A DNA stretch of 64,000 nt, from positions 3,867,001 through 3,931,000 of the forward strand of contig JAPDOI010000010.1 of NCBI GenBank assembly GCA_029168955.1, read 5' to 3'. Of the stretch, positions 42,620-54,240 are shown in pieces. Under the pieces are notes generated by a model, which was given only the letters and a program-made list of their open reading frames with translations, ran no database searches and was not told the origin of the DNA. Source of the stretch: Aplectana chamaeleonis (Eukaryota; Nematoda; Chromadorea; Rhabditida; Cosmocercidae). The translations under genes were made by a program, and so were the position numbers. The number at the start of each line of letters is the position of its first letter. Within the stretch, counting starts at the first letter, position 1.

Positions 42620-43110
42620 TTAAATTTACACGAACGAAATTTTCGAAAAAATGTCGAAAGATTTTTCGAATTTTTTTCGTTCGTTTTCGTTCGTTCGAAA
42701 TTTCGTCGAACGTTTTTTTTTCAAATTTCGTTCGTTCAAAATTTCGTCGAACGAATTTTTCTCAATTCTCGTTCGTTCCAAATCCGGTTTTTCGAGTTTT
42801 TTTCGAAATTCGTTCGTTCTTAATTCTTTCCAACAAATTTCGAGAAAAATTCGAAATTTCCGACAAATCTCGAAAATAATTCCAACAAATTTCGAAAAAA
42901 ATTCGAAATTCGGAACGAATTCCGAAAAAAAAATCGAATTTCGATTAGTTTCGAATTTCGATCGTTCGACCTCCGGAACTTCGAAAGTTTTTCGAAATTC
43001 GTTCGTTCGAAATTTTTTCGAACGAATTTTTTAATTTTTCGTTCGTTGAAAATTTCGCCGAACGAATTTTTTTCAAATTTCGCTTCCATTCGAAATCCGG
43101 TTTCTCGAAA
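42620..43110. repeat. TTCGTTCG/AACGAA-rich low-complexity block
   Basis: Dense TTCGTTCGAAATTTCG and CGAACGAATTTTT words, partly in inverse orientation, over about 490 bp. Open frames rich in Phe, Arg and Ser on both strands follow from composition and are not genes. Confidence 0.75.
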
Positions 43111-43742
43111 TTGTACAAATAAAGTGTGTAGGCAAGCGTCTTCAGAATTACTACTGAATGTTTAGAATGATTAATGGAAAATAATATCCCAACTCAAAAG
43201 TTACATTGTCAATCTCTGATAGTGGGGAAGCCGCGACGCTGATATAATTGCTTCATAATGAAAGCCGAGCGGTTGTTTTAGAAAAAACATAATGGTAGAA
43301 ATGGAGGGACAACCGCTCCCAAGATAGCGATATAATATGTAGCTGCAACGCGGCTCCGTAAGCAGAGATAGGACACAGAACCTCACCCTTCTTGGAGGGC
43401 ATTGTGTTTTCATAATTAATCTAAACATCATTTGTGTTTGACGTATTTGGAAAACATTGATTCTCCGATTCTACAAATTCAAATTCAATTCGATTTCTAC
43501 GGAGAAACGAATTTGGGAGATTCTACGAATTTAGAAAAAAAAATAAAATAAAAAGCAAACATAATAATAAGTACATAAAATGACAAAAATACGAACGGCG
43601 TAAAAAACTTGAATTGAATTTAGCCATCTACATAGTAGAAAAGAGAAAGCAGAAGAGCGTATCATGACAGTATTTTGAAGTCAGCCGCGGTGTACGGTTT
43701 CCTCTCCATATCCAGCAAGAAGATGAAGATTTGTGCTTTTTC
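43111..43742. other. No gene seen
   Basis: AT-rich with no recognised borders. Confidence 0.4.
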
Positions 43743-43746
43743 TTAA

Positions 43747-44090
43747 AGGCATTGTCCACTATACTTTGACCGAATCGAATGATTCGAAAAATCATTCGAT
43801 TGAAAAAGTCGACTTCGAATTATTCGAAAAGTCGATTATTCGAAAAAGGCAAATACACGAATTATTCGGAAAGTCGAATATTCGAAAAGTTCAAAATCCC
43901 GAATTATTCGAAAAGTCGAATATTCGAAAACGTCAAAATTCCGATTTATTCGAAAAGTCGAATATTCGAAAACTTCAAAATCCCGAATTATTCGAAAAGT
44001 TCAAAATCTTGAATTATTCGAAAAGTCGAATATTCGAAAATTTACGAAAACATTCGATTGAATTCGATAGTCGACTTTTTCGAATAAATT
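43747..44090 (+). repeat. TTAA-type element end with TTCGAA array
   Basis: TTAA at 43743-43746 is followed by AGGCATTGTCCACTATACTT, then units with GAATTATTCGAAAAGTCGAA and TATTCGAAAAC at about 36-41-bp spacing. The far end is not found. 30990-31246 is an inverted partial copy. Confidence 0.65.
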
Positions 44091-44186
44091 GATTTTCCAA
44101 AACATTCCATTGACCCACGAGCAGGTTGTGCGCCAAGGATGCACACTGACGCAAATCGTAGATGTGTTTCGAAATCAAGGTGGAGC

Positions 44187-46292
44187 CAGGGCTGGGCACA
44201 CGTCCCGGCTTGGCGAATCTGAATATGCACCCCCCTTAGCTCGGTAATTTTTAGGCACCCCCTTATGGGAAATCGAAATTGGCTGTTTTCCGAATAGTTG
44301 GACAGCCATGATCTTGACCTCCTGATTTTGATGAACAAGAATATAAAAAAAGCACTGGATAGATAATATTCCGAAAATGGCAACAAAAAAGGTAGTGTAA
44401 TTTCTGAACTTCAAAACAACCCCATGAGGAAAATTTGTTAGTAAGACGGTAAGTTATGACAAAAGATAAAACATTTTTCAATTTAAAACAATTGAACAAT
44501 TACCAACAACAGAACTGCTACTATTGCAATAATTAATGCTTCCTGTCGAATGTTTTCATAAACCTATAAAGGATTAGTTAATCTGTTTTTGATTGTTTTG
44601 ATGTGGAAATCAGAACTATTTTGTGTTGTGGAACAATGTTAGGATTCATGTGATTCGTAGGGAGTGGAAAACCCGAGTTTTACCCTCCTAGAATGCCGCA
44701 ATCCCTTAAAAATCGGTTTGCCGTGTGATACGGTGTTTGTACGCAGCTACACAGCGCACACGGGAATGGACGCGCACACAATATTAATAAAAAATGTATT
44801 TTATTACAGAACGGGTAGGAGAAAAGGATTGAAACTGAAGGAAATGGAAGATGGTAAAGGAAGTCTATTCTGGATGTACCCATTTTAGAAATTTAATGTA
44901 AATAAGCAAAGTTAGAGCGGGGTAAGTATTTAGCAGTGACAAGGTTCATTCAAACGAACCTTGTTGATCAAATATAGAACTAAAGAAAAGAGCAAAGGGG
45001 ATATTTAGAAAGAGGAGAATCTGGCAAACATTTTAGTTCCAATAGGACTGATTTTTAATGTGATTTAAGGACCTTAAATCTCGTCCCGGTTTTACCCCGA
45101 AAACCGGGACAAAACCGGGACAAAACCGGGACGAGGTTTAAGGTCCTTATATCACATCAAATATCAAACTTATTGAAATCAAGGTGTTTGCCAGATTCTC
45201 CTCTTTCTTTCAATGCTCTTACTTTTTATGTTCAATGCTGTTTTCATTCAACTAGGTTCATTTGAATGAACCTTGTCGAATCCAAAAAACTCACCCCGCT
45301 CCAACTTAGTTTGTTTACATTAGATTTCTATAATGGTTACATTAAAAGTATCGTACCTCTGCCTTCTTCCATTTACTCCAGTTTCAGGCCTTTTCTCCTT
45401 CCCGTTCTGTAATAAATTACATTTTTAAATTAATATTGTGTGCGCGTCCACTCCAGTGTGCGCTGTGTTGCTGCGGACAAGCACCAGATCGCACGGCGAG
45501 CCGAATTTCAAGGGTTTGCGGCACACCAGGTGGCTACAACTCGGGTTTTTATAGTTCCAAAGCACTATTCAGTGCACTTGTGCTCTGCAGGGTACTGATA
45601 GCAGTTTTTTTACCATGATGAGAGACATGGTACTTCTCAAGGAGGAGGACACGATCATTAACTTCTCTCACAAGACCTTGCAAAGTCCTCAATTTTCACA
45701 ATCGGATCTCTTCATAAGTCACATTCTCATGAGCTGAAATTAGTTGGCTAGTCTTGATACTAAATGTGCTACCTGTAATTTCAATCTGTACTAATACAAC
45801 AGTTCGCTGATTCTTTTTTGAACGTGAACGATAGCGCTTCTGAGCGCTCTCTTTGTATCTTTGCCTCGAATCGGTTACCACCCGTGTAATAAATGAACGT
45901 TGCACCAGAGAAACATGACATCACACCAATCCTTACTTGCTACTAGATAACGGAGTAGTGTTTATTTCTTTATCAAAGTAATCAAACAAATTATAGATAA
46001 TACTTAATTCATAGAGTTATTAAAAAGAAACCTCGACAGCAACTATTAATTTTTGCGAGCGCAACCTTTATATCTATCAATGATTTGAATTCTGTGAGTG
46101 TTTTTTTTTTCGAAAAGCGGAGAAGAAGAGTTGACAAATCAAATGAAAAGCGTGTACTATTTTTCCCTGAAATTCGGCAGAACAGGCACTTTGTTTTTAT
46201 CTGGGTGTTCGGTTTAGGCACCCCCCTTTGCCCTCTCCGCAGCGTCCAATATGCACCCCTCTAAGGTCAACCGGGACGCGTGCCCAGCCCTG
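44187..46292. mobile_element. hAT-like non-autonomous element (2106 bp) with 8-bp duplication
   Basis: The ends CAGGGCTGGGCACACGTCCC and the inverse of CAGGGCTGGGCACGCGTCCC are flanked by GGTGGAGC at both 44179-44186 and 46293-46300. CAGGGCTGGGCA termini with an 8-bp duplication are diagnostic of hAT transposons. The interior contains a large palindrome (44668-45555) and AT-rich sequence. I see no hAT transposase motif, so it depends on enzymes from elsewhere. Confidence 0.88.
44668..45555. repeat. Internal palindrome of the hAT-like element, about 430-bp arms
   Basis: The arms share ACGGTGTTTGTACGCAGCTA-like, CGCACACAATATTAAT, TACAGAACGG and AGCGGGGT words in mirror order. The centre (45075-45135) holds three copies of AAAACCGGGAC. 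Confidence 0.8.
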
Positions 46293-46309
46293 GGTGGAGC
46301 GAAACTATC

Positions 46310-46545
46310 AATGATGACTCACTCATAAGGCACGCGACACGAAAGGAGTGCTCACCATAAGGCGGCGTTCAGAGCTCATTCGCGGCGCGACGCGACGCTA
46401 TAATTAGGGCTTCGGCATAGTGAAAAAGGTGCGAGCGACGCGAGCGAGCGAGCGATTGGGGGTATGTCGCCAAAATTCCGCGGCGGAGTCGCCGGCAACC
46501 CCGCAGAGTGTGATTTCGATTAGAGCGCGGATGCAATTAAGAGAC
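46310..46545. other. GCGA-rich stretch, no gene
   Basis: Contains GCGAGCGACGCGAGCGAGCG and GCGGCGCGACGCGACGC words. Nothing else is recognisable. Confidence 0.4.
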
Positions 46546-46547
46546 TT

Positions 46548-47095
46548 TAATTTCTGAAAATTCAGCTTCCTGGCAAAGGTTACGATTTGGCAATGCCACT
46601 AAGAAGTCAAAAAAAAGTTTCAAAAATATGTTGAAAAATCTCAAAAATGATTTGGTGTAAAAATAGCCTGGAGTAATGAAAAAGTCAGGAAATGAAGTGA
46701 AATAACCAAAAATATGATTTGATGGTCGATCATTACACAAGCTTCTCCGTTAAACTTATCAAAACAAAATCAAGCACGATATGGAATGGAGCGTCCCGTT
46801 CACCTAACTCTACCTAGGCTGATTCCCTTATTAGAGCTTTCGAAAATGGCTAATGTTTTCGTTGCGCGCTTGGTTTTGTTTTGATAAGTTTAACGGAGAA
46901 GCTTGTGAAATGATCGACCACCAAATCGTATTTTTGGTTATTTCACTTAATTTCCTGACTTTTTTATTACTCAAGCCTATTTTACTCCAAATCATTTTTT
47001 GAAATATTTCAACATATTTTTGAAACTTTTTTGACTTCTTAATGGCATTGCCAAATCGTTACTTTTGCCAGGAACCTAAATTTTCGGAAGTTTAA
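46548..47095. repeat. Foldback (W family), about 235-bp arms
   Basis: AATTTCTGAAAATTCAGCTT-like, GATTTGGCAATGCCAC, GGTCGATCATTACACAAGCT and TCCGTTAAACTTATCAAAAC are repeated in inverse order on the right side. 56110-57540 is a longer, more diverged relative with the same TCTCCATTGGACTTATCAAA-type ends. Confidence 0.75.
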
Positions 47096-47261
47096 CATAT
47101 TTTTCCCGAAGGTTCCCTTTCTGACTTCAATTTCACTCCACGATTTCGATTTTGGAATGGTGAAACAACTAACTGACTATATTGTCGTATGAGTACAATT
47201 TTTGAAGCCTGTGACCCACAACCATAAAATACCACTCGCTGCCGCATTTCCCGAAAATTCC

Positions 47262-47730
47262 CTGATGGTGGTAGGTACCCTCCTAATACACTGTCCAAAA
47301 AGGGAAGGCAAGCGAAGAGTTCAAAAAAGCAGCGCACCCTCTCCGTGTCTGACATTTTCGGACGTCGCGTACGCAAACACGTAACTCGTCCTACCGTAAT
47401 CCAAAAACAGAAGACTTCGTGACCTCTGAGCTGTCATCCATATCCTAAAACACTTTCCCTGTCACATAAAGAAGAATATCTGAGTGATTCAAGAGTGAGT
47501 ATCATGAGCATTTCGGGCGAAAAGAATGCAAAAGAACTATCAAGCATGTGAAAAAAGAAGGGAGGACGTAAAAAACCCGTCGCGCCCTGTTTTTGGATTA
47601 CGGTGGGACATGCTACGTGTTTGCGTACGTGACGTCCGAAAATCCGGAAATGTCAGAGACGCAGTGCGTGCGCTGCTTCTTTGGACTGTTCGCTTGCCAT
47701 CTCGTTTATGACAGGACACCTTTTCGTGAC
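47262..47730. repeat. Foldback, about 150-bp arms
   Basis: GGAAGGCAAGCGAAGAGT, GCAGCGCACC, CGTACGCAAACACGTAAC and TACCGTAATCCAAAAACAG are mirrored by CTGTTTTTGGATTACGGT, CTACGTGTTTGCGTACG, GTGCGCTGC and ACTGTTCGCTTGCCAT. Confidence 0.75.
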
Positions 47731-47980
47731 GCAATGACAATGCCAATTTTTGGAATCCCCTAAGCCATTTAGGAACTTTCGATCATTTAATCACTGTCAC
47801 AGACCTACAGCAACTACAGCATGGTTTTCCAAATCTTCCCTTGAAGTTCAAAGCAGTCCCTAGTGAGGTAAAAACGCGGTTTTCTCCCTGAATTCGCAAC
47901 TCCAATATTGCCTCATTCAATGAAAACCCCTGACATGTCAGCACTTTCTTCACAAAACTTGAAGAATAAAGTTTAAATTA

Positions 47981-49212
47981 AGGGTGAGCCATAAGTTCTT
48001 GGAATTTTTTATTTTTATTTTTTTCTTAAACACAAGGTAACAAATTTATTCAAAGTAAGAGCCATTACAACGAGCAACTTTCTGCCAACGACGAGCGAGA
48101 CTTTGAATACCGTAGTCGCAGAATGAGCGCTGTTTTGATGCAAAAAAAGCGTCCAACTCGGTCCTCAAGTGCTCTTCGGTCTTAAGCTGCTTTCCCCTCA
48201 ACCAGTGTTCGAGGCTTCTGAATAAATGGTAGTCCGATGGAGCAATATCTGGACTGTAGGCTGGATGAGGGAGAGTTCCCAACTGCAGCTCCTTCAATTC
48301 TTCTTGAGTTTTTTCGCTATGTGTGGGCGGCAGTTGTCCCAGAGCAGTAGGATCTGGTCACGTTTTCGTCCATTTTTCTCCGCGTTGGTGACCATTTCCT
48401 CTAGTTCTTGGCAGACGTAGTCAGCATCTATAGTCTTTCCTGGCGGAAGTAATTTCCGGAACACAACTCCATCAGTGGACCAAAAAACGGTCAGTAGACT
48501 CTTTTTTCCGTGGATATCCCGACGTTGCGCAGGATCTGGCGACTCAAAGGGCTTAACCCATTGCACAGACAGGTCAGGATTGTTATAGTAGCAGCACTTC
48601 TCATCACATGTAATGATGCGACCAAAAACTTCCTTTGTGGTGCCGTTTCAGTAGTTCTTGACAAATGGCCATCCTGCGATTCCTGTTGGTGTCGGATAAA
48701 GTGTGAGGAATTTTGGACGGCTTCTTCGGTCTCAGTCCCATATTGTGTAGCTGGCGAACTGCGGTCGACTGCGAACTCCCTGTAAGCTGAGCGAGACCTC
48801 TGCTGTGAAGGTGCGGGTTTTTCTCCAGCTCACTCGCCGCCAACGTGGGGTCGTGAATTCGTGGCCTTCCACATCCCGGCTTGTCCTTCAGAGAGCAGCT
48901 GCCGGAGCGAAACTTTTGATACCAGTTGTACACAGTACTGGCAGCAATTCGATACCTTCCTTCGTTGGCCCTTATTTCCTTAACAGTTTGAGCAGCTGTG
49001 AAACCTCTTTCGATGTAGTGAAGAATTAGTACGCGAGCGTGCTCTTTTTCCGACATTTTACTGAGCCACGAATGGCGTTTCGAGGGCTGGCAGGTATTGA
49101 TTAACGAGGTTTGATCTACCTAGCAAACAACCGCGCACGAGTGGCATTTGATCTATTCGCGCGCGAATTAATATGAATTTTTGAAAAATTCCAAGAACTT
49201 ATGACTCACCCT
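47981..49212 (-). mobile_element. mariner-family transposon (1232 bp)
   Basis: 29-bp inverted ends starting AGGGTGAGCCATAAGTTCTT (47981-48009) and its complement (49184-49212) differ at one base. A TA dinucleotide precedes the left end; on the right, TA lies two bases beyond the matched end, so the exact border is uncertain. A single transposase gene on the minus strand fills the interior. Length and layout are typical of mariner. Confidence 0.9.
48046..49056 (-). pseudogene. mariner transposase, two frameshifts
   Basis: The transposase starts with MSEKEHARVLILHYIERG, a helix-turn-helix pair with WYQKFRSG and a GRPR linker (PGCGRPRIHD), which binds the inverted ends. The catalytic triad is D,D34D: the first Asp in TCDEK near 48600, the second in LLLWDNCRPH near 48340, and the third in YSPDIAPSDYH near 48240. 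The protein is split over three frames (48604-49056, 48294-48620 and 48046-48297), with indels near 48620 and 48296. Total length is about 335 residues, normal for the family. All three catalytic acids are present, so loss of function is due only to the two frame breaks. I cannot name the subfamily. Confidence 0.9.
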
Positions 49213-49597
49213 AATAGTTCTTTCAGAATGTTTCTTGAATCCATACATTCTTGTAGAAGATTTCTCATGTCGGTCCTCATAAAATTACATTAACTTCAAA
49301 GAATGAAAAAGTACTCAAAAACTTGCAGTCACATCATTTTCTCGTTGTTTGACATTTCCTTCTTGAATATTCATTGGAGATAAATTTAACATAGAATTTT
49401 TATCGATCTTCTCCAATAGACGGTATGTGATAGAGTACAATGAACAGAAACCTGTCAGCGTTTTCCCTATAACTAAAAAAAGTTCTAGAGATAATTTCGA
49501 CTCTTCGTTTGGTTCAGTCTCCAGAAAAATCCCTGGTTCACTCGGGGCATTAAAGGCAAATAGAGAGGTTGGAAGTCGCTTGACATGGTGTCTTGGT
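49213..49597. other. No feature seen
   Basis: AT-rich sequence between the mariner and the inverted hAT-like copy. Confidence 0.4.
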
Positions 49598-50444
49598 CAG
49601 GGCTGGGCAGGCGTCCTGGTATTGGACGTTGCAGAGAGGGCAAAGGGGGGTGCCTAAACCGAACACCAAAAAAAGAACGAAGTGCATGTTCTGTTGAATA
49701 TCAGGAAAAAAATACACACTATTCTTCTGAGTTGCCATATCTACTTCTCCACTTTTTGAGGCGAACACTTGAAGAATTCAAATTATAGATAGAGATGAAA
49801 GTTGTGTTCGCAATAATTCAAGGTGCTGTCGAAGTTTTTTATTACCAACTCTATGAATTAAAGGTCATATATAATGTGTTTGATTGTTTTGATGAAGGAA
49901 AAAACACTACTCTGTTATCTTGTAGCAAATAAGGATTGATGTGGTGTCATGTTTCTTTGGTGCAACATTCATTGATTACGCGGGTGGTCACCGATTCGAG
50001 GCGAAGATACAAAGACAGCGCTAGGAAGCGCTACCGTTGACGTTCAGAAAAGTATTATGGCAGATTAAAAATACAGATAGCACAGTCAGTATCATAACTA
50101 GCGAACGGATTTTTGCGCATGAGAATGGCTTATGAAGAGAGCCGACTGTAAAAACTGAAGACTGCAAGTTCCTGCGAAAGAAGCAAATAAATGTGTCTTC
50201 CTACTTGAGAAGTACCCTGTACATAAGAACCCGAGCTTTATCGACGGTCCCTCAGAGACTCGGCTTGCCGTGCGGTATGGTGTCTGTCCGCAGCTGCATA
50301 GCGCACACTGGAGTGGATGCGCACACAATATTAATTAATTTTTGTATTTCATTACAGAACGGAAAGGAGAAAAGGATTGAAACTTTACTAAATGGAAGAA
50401 GGCAGAAACAGGATACTTTCAATGTATCCATTATAGAAATTTAA

Positions 50445-50929
50445 AGGCAGCATACACGCTTGAAAATGATATCAATTTTATGGAATGAATCGAAGGTCTG
50501 AAGCTGTTAATATTCAGAGATAACGAAAAAACCGAAAAAAAATCAACTAAAACGAAGATATAACGGTTCGTTCTATATTGGCCCAGAAGTGGACGAGTTT
50601 TACCGCATTGGCTGAAATAGCGGAGCTAGCGACAAATTTGTTGGGATAACGACGCTAATGTACTCGTACGGCCCTTTCTGGAACGCTTACGACATTAGAA
50701 GCGTAAAAAATGAGCCAAAGTGACCGTAATCGAGCATTGAACATTTGTATTGAGGGGCGGAGCCCGTATCGGTGGGCGGAGAAAAGATGATTTTGTGACT
50801 CAATACGGCTCAAATACGGTCATTTTAACTCGTTTTCAACTCTTCCAACTTCGTGAGGGCTGTTCTAGGGCTCGTACGACCCCACTAATGTAGTTATCTC
50901 AACAACTTTTGCGAGCGTGTATGCTGCCT
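50445..50929. mobile_element. TTAA-flanked MITE (485 bp), AGGCAGCATACACGC ends
   Basis: TTAA at 50441-50444 and 50930-50933 flanks ends AGGCAGCATACACGCTTGAA and GCGAGCGTGTATGCTGCCT. The paralogous position in the other hAT-like copy reads GAAATTTAATGTAAAT without insertion (about 44887-44902). Confidence 0.85.
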
Positions 50930-51817
50930 TTAATGTAAATGAATTAGGTTGGAACGGGGTGAATTTTTTGAACTTGATAAGGTTCATTCAAGTGAACCTA
51001 GTTGATTAAAAACACCAAACATGAGAACTAAGAGCACTGAGAGAAAGAGGAGAGTCTGGCAAAAATTTTAATACAATAGGTCTGATATTCAATGTGGTTT
51101 AAGGACCCTAAAACTCGTCCCGGTTTTCGGGGTAAAACCGGGACGAGATTTAAGGTTATTAAATCAATTAAAAATTGACCCTATCAAAGCAAAAGGGTCA
51201 ATTAGATTCTCCTCTTTCTCACAATAACCTTTGCTCTCATGGTTAATGCTACTTTTGATCAACTAGGTTCGTTTGAATGAGCCTTGTCACGGCTAAATAC
51301 TTAACCCCGCTCCAACTTGGTTTATTTACATTAAATTTCTGGAATGGATACATCTAAAATAGAGTACCTTCACCCTTATACATTTCCTTCAGTTTCAAAC
51401 CTTTTCTCCTCCCCGTTCTGTAATAATATACATTTTTTCATTAATATTGCGTGCGCGTCCACTCCCGTGCGCGCTGTGTAGCTGCGTGCACACATCATAT
51501 CGCACGGCAAGCCCAGCCTTTAAGGGATTGCGGCATTCTAGGTGGGCAAAACTCGGGTTTTCCACTCCCTATGCATCACATGAATCCTAACATTGTTCCA
51601 CAACACAAAACAGTTTTGATTTCCACATCAGAACAATCAAACGCATATTAACTAACTTACCGTCTTACTAACACATTTTCTACATGGGATTGTTCCGAAG
51701 CACAATGTTCCCGTATGAAATGGGCATCAATCACTATTCATCCTATTGCTTTTCTATAAGGCCGATCACACTTTTTCATTCGTTGTTCACGTTGGTTTCC
51801 AAAACTGTAATTGGCCA

Positions 51818-51820
51818 CAA

Positions 51821-51851
<31 letters not shown>

Positions 51852-51852
51852 G
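51818..51852 (+). repeat. TAAA microsatellite
   Basis: Eight or so tandem AATA/TAAA units. It could be the tail of a small retroposed insertion (about 51710-51852), but no duplication is clear beyond the 50-bp segment repeat. Confidence 0.7.
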
Positions 51853-52110
51853 CTAATCCTTCTTAGGTTCGTGAAAACATTCGACAAAAACATTAATTAT
51901 CCAGTAGTAGTAGTTCTATTGTTGTTTGAAATTGTAGAATTATTTTGAAATAAAAATGATTTTATCTTTTGTCATAACTTACCGTCTTACTAACACATTT
52001 TCTACATGGGATTGTTTTGAAGTTTAGAAATTACACTTTTTTGTTTGTTGAAATTACAAAAAATACAAAATTACACAGATCGAGCACAAAATAGTCTTAT
52101 ACGTCCCTAA

Positions 52111-52250
52111 GGCCTCTTCTAGAGTTCGATCGCCCCGCGACGCGATGGAATGATAACCATGAGTATCGATCGAGATCGCTCGCGTCGCATGTCGATCTGT
52201 ATTCGAAACATGCCACCGCGGCGATTAGTGATGGAAGTGTAAAATAGGCC
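52111..52250. mobile_element. Short Harbinger/PIF-like MITE (140 bp)
   Basis: It starts GGCCTCTTCTAGAGTTCGAT and ends AAAATAGGCC, with TAA at 52108-52110 and 52251-52253. It shares its left end with the 913-bp element at 9868-10780. Confidence 0.65.
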
Positions 52251-52254
52251 TAAA

Positions 52255-52490
52255 CTTGAGTGTTCCGCTCAAGCCGCGCCCACTCCTTTATACCACAACA
52301 GATCAGTAAACAACTGAAAAACCGACTTAAGAAAAACAAGATGCATCCAGGAAGCCATAGTCTACTCCGTTCAACAGATCTGACCCCATTTGATAATCGG
52401 TTGCTTTCTCAATGCCGGGTTTCAGTTGTACACTTTTATCTTTAGTCTTTGAGGGAGTGGACGTTGCGTGAGCGGAACTCTGAAGTTTGA
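52255..52490. repeat. Imperfect foldback
   Basis: CTTGAGTGTTCCGCTCAAGC and GCCCACTCCTTTA are mirrored by CTCCCTCAAAG-type and GTGAGCGGAACTCTGAAG words. Just after it, a lone TTAA-family end (GTGGGCACTGCCT, ending at 52615 before TTAA) has no visible partner. Confidence 0.5.
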
Positions 52491-52619
52491 GGCCGTTTAG
52501 GGCTCTTCCGTGCTTGTTCTTAGCCGTTTTTTGCATTCATTATTGACGCAATGATCACCGGGCCTTTCGATTTGCATTGAAAATCCGAAGACTGTTTTTA
52601 TCGTGGGCACTGCCTTTAA

Positions 52620-54240
52620 AAAGAGTCATCAGATCTGTGATATTCCTTTAGAGACAGACGTAGGTTAGGTATAAGCAAAAAAACAAAGCTTATAGGAAAC
52701 AAAAACTAGTCAATCTGAGAATGCTTACAACCCCATACAGAATGCTTCAATGATTTCCCTCACAATTTGAATAAGAAACAACAAGAACATGTTCCTATGA
52801 GCAGTTGCAAGGAGGAATCAAAGAAGACCAGGTAAGTGCGGCGAAGGAGTTTGACTCAAAAACGGGAAGCGAATGCGAAAAAAAAGTGTTGCCAGGAAAT
52901 GGAGAACGGAGACGGAAAACCTCAAACTACCGCTATAATAAGCAGTGGTAAACTATGCTTCTTCTCTGCCTTCAACTGCCAAACGGACGCATGGACACAT
53001 ATGTATGTATGTGCAAGTTCCTCAAGATTTTTTTGTAATACTCTCACGCCACATGTAAATCTGTCATATTATGAGCTCATAAAGAGCAAATGGTAAACAT
53101 CAGACTTTCGAGCCATCACATGACTGACCACAAAGCACATAATAGTCAAGTGAAGGCAGTAAGATAAGAGACAGAGTTCAAGTGTTGCTGCTCAAGAAAT
53201 AGGAGTGAGGCGGTAGGATCACAAAATCCACTGCTTTGCCTGGCAAAGGCAACTTGAACTCCACACAAAACTGTGTGTACGGCACAAAAAGAAATACAAG
53301 TATGATTCCTTGCACTGGGATTATTCCCGGCTTTGAACGAAAACCGTCAGTTCTCCATTACGAGCCAGGTTGAATTGACAATCTCAAAAAGGGTTCCAAG
53401 CAAACCAAAAAAAATTGTGGAACATTCTCAATGTTACCCAATGGGTGTGAATAACAGGAGCCCGACGGCAGTACTGTTTTCTAGTCCCATCCTAGACTGG
53501 ATAAATTAATTGCCAAAACTGTAAAGCTGAAGCTAGGCACTCGATTTCTCACAAAGTCCAAATCAGTTTCCTTATCTTCCTTGGCTAACCTTCAAGCCCT
53601 ACGCACCAAACGAATGACTTTTTTGAAAACCGGAAAAACTCACGTAATGCTTGTGTAGGGTGGCATGGTTTGGTTATGCACAGTGTCCCCATTGATAAGC
53701 GCAGGTTTAGAAAGATAGCGGCTAAGTGAGGAGAGGGGGAGGACGAGTGTTGTGTTCTACGTCATTGGACGAAGGTTTTGAGTTTGTGGTTGATCACATA
53801 AATATGTTTAACAACAACTGCTCGTTTTCAAAAAGAAACAATTACAGAATTTTCCTGAACATACACATGATTCCATCAGACTGTTAACAAGTGTTCTACT
53901 CTCTATTCATTATTATTCAGCCTTCCTCACATATTTTAGATTCCAACGTTGCGATTAAATGACTACAAAAAAGGAAAACTGAGTAAAAGGTTCTTAAGAA
54001 AAGGTAACAGCGACCTAAGTGAACCGAAACGGTGCAAAACTACGGTATCGCAATGAAATTCGCATTTTCAAGTAAATTTCGCTTGGTTGCAGCATTTATC
54101 GCTTTTTTCGTTAAACATATCATTTAGAAGTTAAAACAATTAGAGGATGCTACTCTCCGGTAGTGAGTTATGTACCCAACTACATCGGCTGACTTTTGCC
54201 TGACGCTGTCAGCCCTCATCTTTATCGATCTCAGAAAGCT
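52620..54240. other. No gene seen
   Basis: About 1.6 kb of AT-rich sequence with no repeat borders that I can pair and no ORF with a known motif. One strong donor-like CAGGTAAGTG at 52829 is not linked to a convincing exon. Confidence 0.4.

Larger units (their letters stand above)
49598..52045. mobile_element. Second, inverted partial copy of the hAT-like element
   Basis: It begins CAGGGCTGGGCAGGCGTCC and follows 46292 back to about 44390 in inverse order: the GGTGTTCGGTTTAGGCACCC segment, the palindrome with AAAACCGGGAC (50227-51562), and the TCCTAACATTGTTCCACAAC segment. It lacks the last 200 bp, so its far end and duplication cannot be checked. It carries a 485-bp TTAA insertion and a repeated 50-bp segment (51648-51700 and 51974-52025) around a TAAA microsatellite. 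Confidence 0.8.

Noticed and set aside
42590..43089. Phe/Arg/Ser-rich ORFs
   Set aside because: Low-complexity TTCGTTCG sequence.
43733..44092. Ser/Lys-rich repeat ORFs
   Set aside because: Translation of the TTCGAATATTCG array.
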